Part shown: positions 5,482 to 7,252 of the stretch, piece by piece
How the letters are laid out: every line of letters begins with the position of its first letter
How positions within the stretch are numbered: the stretch's first letter is position 1
DNA from: Vulcanisaeta sp. UBA163
Lineage (GTDB): Archaea > Thermoproteota > Thermoprotei > Thermoproteales > Thermocladiaceae
Direction: 5' to 3'
Assembly (NCBI GenBank): GCA_002496475.1
Contig: DAJV01000132.1
Location: forward strand, 255 to 7,506
Length of the DNA stretch: 7,252 bases
Position numbers and translations under genes: made by a program
Notes under the pieces: model-generated
The model's database searches: none
Told to the model about the DNA's origin: nothing
Seen by the model: the letters and a program-made list of their open reading frames with translations, nothing else

Positions 5482-5486
5482 TCACC
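5482..5486 (-). promoter_or_regulatory. Ribosome binding site of the cPGS-like gene
   Basis: The minus strand reads GGTGA, 7 nt before the TTG start, a good archaeal Shine-Dalgarno core. It supports this non-ATG start and a short leader, since the TATA box lies about 37 nt upstream of the start codon rather than about 26. Confidence 0.5.
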
Positions 5487-5505
5487 ATGCTTAGAGCAAT
5501 AATAC

Positions 5506-5515
5506 TATTATTTAA
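5506..5515 (-). promoter_or_regulatory. TATA box of the cPGS-like gene
   Basis: The minus strand reads TTAAATAATA, predicting transcription to start at about 5485-5488, so the mRNA would carry a leader of roughly 11-14 nt with the GGTGA site at its very 5' end. It begins 3 bp past the stop codon of the upstream membrane-protein gene. Confidence 0.55.
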
Positions 5516-5518
5516 CGT

Positions 5519-5920
5519 TTACCCAGTAACCACTGTGCATGGACAACCCTGTATGCCATCAATAATATCCCTAGGCAGTGATATTTCAGTACCATCATTA
5601 AACATGAACGTTACGTATGACTGATCCCTACCCATGGAGGTCACCTCGCTCCATGGGTAAAAGACATCAATGGGCTTCACGTAAATGCCCCTCTCGTAAA
5701 TGACATAGTTATCCATACTAAATAATTGCAGTCCCCACATACCCGCCAACCTCTTATTAATCACCCTGTTGAGGAGTATTACCAGGACTAGGAGTGCGAG
5801 TACTATGAATGGCGTAAAGATTGGGGGAGCAAACCTAACACCCACAATAGCGGCTACGGCCATTGGTAGGAACACAACTACCTTAATGATGAGTCCCCTC
5901 ATTCTAAAGCCAAACTGCAT
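5519..5920 (-). CDS. Small membrane protein with two helices and a PH-like C-terminal tail
   Basis: This is a 133-residue protein of uncertain family. Two hydrophobic segments, about 9-28 (GLIIKVVVFLPMAVAAIVGV) and 33-51 (PIFTPFIVLALLVLVILLN), should form a membrane hairpin. Basic residues RVINKR (52-57) follow, suggesting a cytoplasmic C-terminal domain. That domain (about 60-133) has the beta-strand rhythm of bacterial-type PH domains: NYVIYERGIYVKP (71-83), FYPWSEVTSM (87-96), SYVTFMFNDGTEISLP (101-116), then a short helix. The C terminus holds GCPC (125-128). The PH assignment rests on pattern only. The ATG at 5918-5920 precedes the first helix directly; a TATA box at 5949-5956 predicts a leader of about 6 nt. 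It lies downstream of nurA with a 53-bp gap and its own promoter, so no operon is implied. Confidence 0.7.
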   Translation of the reverse strand: MQFGFRMRGLIIKVVVFLPMAVAAIVGVRFAPPIFTPFIVLALLVLVILLNRVINKRLAGMWGLQLFSMDNYVIYERGIYVKPIDVFYPWSEVTSMGRDQSYVTFMFNDGTEISLPRDIIDGIQGCPCTVVTG

Positions 5921-5948
5921 CCCAATCGCATTATTGAATTATGGGGTT

Positions 5949-5956
5949 TTATTAAA
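5949..5956 (-). promoter_or_regulatory. TATA box of the small membrane-protein gene
   Basis: The minus strand reads TTTAATAA, centred about 32 nt upstream of the ATG at 5920, which implies a leader of about 6 nt. It lies in the 53-bp gap after nurA. Confidence 0.5.
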
Positions 5957-5973
5957 GAATTTAGTTCATAACC

Positions 5974-7170
5974 CTACGCCTCCAGTCTCCTCACTAGGTA
6001 CGCCTTCTGCGGGTTCGTTAGTTGCAGCATTGTTAGTAATGCTGGGTTTAGATCCTTCGAGCCCTTAATAATTAGGCTCCTTACGTAGTCCAGGATCCTT
6101 GGGTCGAGTCTAACATACTCATCAACCCTATCAATTAGGAATGGGTAACCCGTATCCGTGGTCTGCGACTCAAGGTATGTAATTAACTCCTCAATATTGA
6201 ACTTACCACCTGGGTTATAGATCTCGAGCTTGACTGCCGGCGAACCATTACGCGGCTTGTAAAAAGCCACAATAACCTCCTTAAGCATTTTCAACCCGGG
6301 ATGGGCTGATCCACTAAATACACGCTCGATATTAACCAAGCCCTCACTGAGCCTCCTACTCATTAACTCCCTAACACCATCACACCCCTCACCACTGCAC
6401 CTCTTTCTTAATTCGCAATCGTTATAATTAACCTGGATCCATGGTGGCAGGATATCACCATAACCACCAAGTACCATGTACTCACCATTATTAAGGGTTA
6501 GGCTAGCAATGAGCTTATCATTCATTGGCAAGCACCTGTTAATTAATACGGATAGGAACTTGGACCTAACCCTCTTAACGACGCCGATGATCGGCGTCCC
6601 AACCCTCGCCGATAGGTCGAGTAGGTTCCCAATCACGCTGGTTACGCGCGCCAGAACACCACCCTCAACGGGCAGGTTATAGGGTAGTGGGTGTATGGGT
6701 ATCTCACCATCAAGTATTACGAGGTCAATATCCCTCCTACCCCTCAGCTTATCCTTAAGTAGTCTGATTGCCAATTCCCTCTCCCTAATCTGTGCTTTCC
6801 TGGTAATCACCCTCTCAAACTCACCAACATCCTCAAAAACAACCTCACCGGTCATGTACCTATCATAGGAACCATTAAGATAACCGACATAGCCGTAGGA
6901 AAGCACGGTCATGACGCCACCAATTAATTCAAGGGGTGGCGTTGGGTAACTTGAGTCAATGGCATAGGCATTAATCGCCCTCGCTGATGAGCCCAGTTTC
7001 CTCACCAAACCCCTACCCTCCAATATACCCCTTAGTTCGCGTATCATGGATAATACTTGGGAATCCACACCCCTACTGAGTATTTCCTTTACGTCGGATT
7101 GTATTGAAAGTAGTAACGGCGGCTCAATCCAAAACTCAATATCTCCAGGTCCATAATCACTGGGTAACAT
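5974..7170 (-). CDS. nurA: NurA-family DNA nuclease
   Basis: NurA is a manganese-dependent 5'-to-3' nuclease that works with the HerA helicase and Mre11-Rad50 to resect DNA ends for recombination. At 398 residues this is within or slightly above the family range. Visible hallmarks are AYAIDSSYPTPPLELIGG (69-85, the motif I acidic residue Asp72 in the IDSS form), the acidic/basic helix around RERELAIRLLKD (129-140, candidate Glu ligand), VILDGEIP (151-158, Asp154 of the LDG motif), GVVKRVRSKFL (196-206) and the C-terminal block TGYPFLIDRVDEYVRLD (340-356) typical of NurA. A cysteine group C252-x5-C258-x4-C263, with C213 nearby, is not a feature I associate with NurA. The ATG at 7168-7170 matches a TATA box about 26 nt upstream, so the mRNA is leaderless. 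In many archaea nurA sits next to herA, mre11 and rad50; none is in this window, and the flanking genes are a small membrane protein and a divergent tRNA. Confidence 0.86.
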   Translation of the reverse strand: MLPSDYGPGDIEFWIEPPLLLSIQSDVKEILSRGVDSQVLSMIRELRGILEGRGLVRKLGSSARAINAYAIDSSYPTPPLELIGGVMTVLSYGYVGYLNGSYDRYMTGEVVFEDVGEFERVITRKAQIRERELAIRLLKDKLRGRRDIDLVILDGEIPIHPLPYNLPVEGGVLARVTSVIGNLLDLSARVGTPIIGVVKRVRSKFLSVLINRCLPMNDKLIASLTLNNGEYMVLGGYGDILPPWIQVNYNDCELRKRCSGEGCDGVRELMSRRLSEGLVNIERVFSGSAHPGLKMLKEVIVAFYKPRNGSPAVKLEIYNPGGKFNIEELITYLESQTTDTGYPFLIDRVDEYVRLDPRILDYVRSLIIKGSKDLNPALLTMLQLTNPQKAYLVRRLEA

Positions 7171-7190
7171 CTAGAAAATAAACACAGGGA

Positions 7191-7200
7191 ATTATATAAA
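7191..7200. promoter_or_regulatory. Near-palindromic TATA box between nurA and tRNA-Tyr
   Basis: ATTATATAAA on the plus strand is TTTATATAAT on the minus strand. TTTATATA is centred 26 nt upstream of the nurA ATG. TTATATAA is centred 26 nt upstream of 7222, the first base of the putative tRNA-Tyr. It is the only TATA-like element between the two divergent units. Confidence 0.6.
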
Positions 7201-7221
7201 GCACTTGCACAGTAAAACTAG

Positions 7222-7252
7222 CCTTCGGTAGTTCAATAGGTGCCTTTCAGGC
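7222..7252 (+). tRNA. tRNA-Tyr, 5' part (cut by window edge), D arm apparently interrupted
   Basis: CCTTCGG can be the 5' acceptor strand (positions 1-7), followed by TAGTTCA as positions 8-14 and AATAGGT as the D loop with the invariant GG at 18-19. This fits the tRNA A-box consensus TRGYNNARNNGG in full. A first base C with CGGTAGTTCA is characteristic of archaeal tRNA-Tyr (C1-G72 identity pair); as I recall it, the Methanocaldococcus tRNA-Tyr begins CCGGCGGTAGTTCA. The TATA box at 7191-7200 puts transcription start at position 1. After the D-loop GGT the sequence should reach GAAC to close the D stem (GTTC), but instead GCCTTTCAGGC follows, a small hairpin, to the window end. That suggests an intron or a split-gene junction near position 20/21. 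Anticodon and 3' half are outside the window, so identity is inferred from 5' features only. Confidence 0.5.

Noticed and set aside
5475..5484. TGACCGGTCA palindrome as an operator
   Set aside because: Several 10-bp perfect palindromes are expected by chance in 7 kb and there is no second copy; kept only as part of the start-region note.
5886..5892. ATGATGA as a possible C box on the plus strand
   Set aside because: No D or D' box follows within 10-20 nt, and it lies in the coding start of the membrane-protein gene.
5769..6068. 99-codon open frame on the plus strand across two minus-strand genes
   Set aside because: It lies antisense to the membrane-protein and nurA genes, has no promoter or family resemblance, and looks like a shadow of the coding frames.
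7242..7252. GCCTTTCAGGC hairpin as a terminator
   Set aside because: It is not followed by visible T residues, lies just after a promoter and tRNA 5' end, and is cut by the window edge.
1..7252. Mobile elements, CRISPR arrays, defence island, long direct repeats
   Set aside because: I saw no transposase, integrase, repeat-spacer pattern or terminal repeats; the genes are housekeeping types with uniform style.

Overview
The window looks like a piece of the chromosome of a hyperthermophilic crenarchaeon, most likely order Thermoproteales (a Vulcanisaeta/Caldivirga-type genome is my guess; no species is claimed). The evidence is an archaeal gene set (exosome Csl4, NurA nuclease, a cyclic-2,3-diphosphoglycerate-synthetase-like protein, a stand-alone B3/4 domain), frequent GTG/TTG starts, and archaeal TATA boxes centred about 24-27 nt upstream of most start codons, which implies leaderless mRNAs. 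There are also C/D box guide RNAs and what appears to be a tRNA-Tyr gene interrupted in its D arm.

Layout. Left block (1-1907), all on the minus strand and read right to left: surE nucleotidase, a 197-residue orphan protein, and the N-terminal 135 codons of isoleucyl-tRNA synthetase, cut by the left edge. The gaps are only about 45 bp, yet each gene has its own TATA box, so these are probably three single-gene units rather than one operon. Middle block (1991-4146), plus strand: csl4, then a 196-bp intergenic stretch packed with two divergent C/D box sRNAs around one A/T-rich promoter element, then a B3/4-domain protein and a flavin-binding split-barrel (PPOX) protein. Right block (4149-7170), minus strand, read right to left: NurA nuclease, a small two-helix membrane protein with a PH-like tail, and the cPGS-like P-loop protein, whose stop codon lies 2 bp from that of the PPOX gene. 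The last 31 bases (7222-7252, plus strand) match the 5' end of a tRNA-Tyr.

How it fits together. The genes are mostly informational or housekeeping: tRNA charging (ileS, tRNA-Tyr, possibly the editing-like B3/4 protein), RNA decay (csl4), RNA modification (two C/D guides), DNA end processing (nurA) and phosphate metabolite handling (surE, cPGS-like). No mobile element, CRISPR array or defence island is visible. The main interest lies in the RNA genes and promoters. The two sRNAs carry guides that share a 7-nt core shifted by 3 nt. Three near-symmetric TATA elements (1928-1935, 2632-2640, 7191-7200) sit between divergent transcription units and may fire in both directions. The tRNA begins exactly where its TATA box predicts the transcription start, and its D stem is not completed inside the window.
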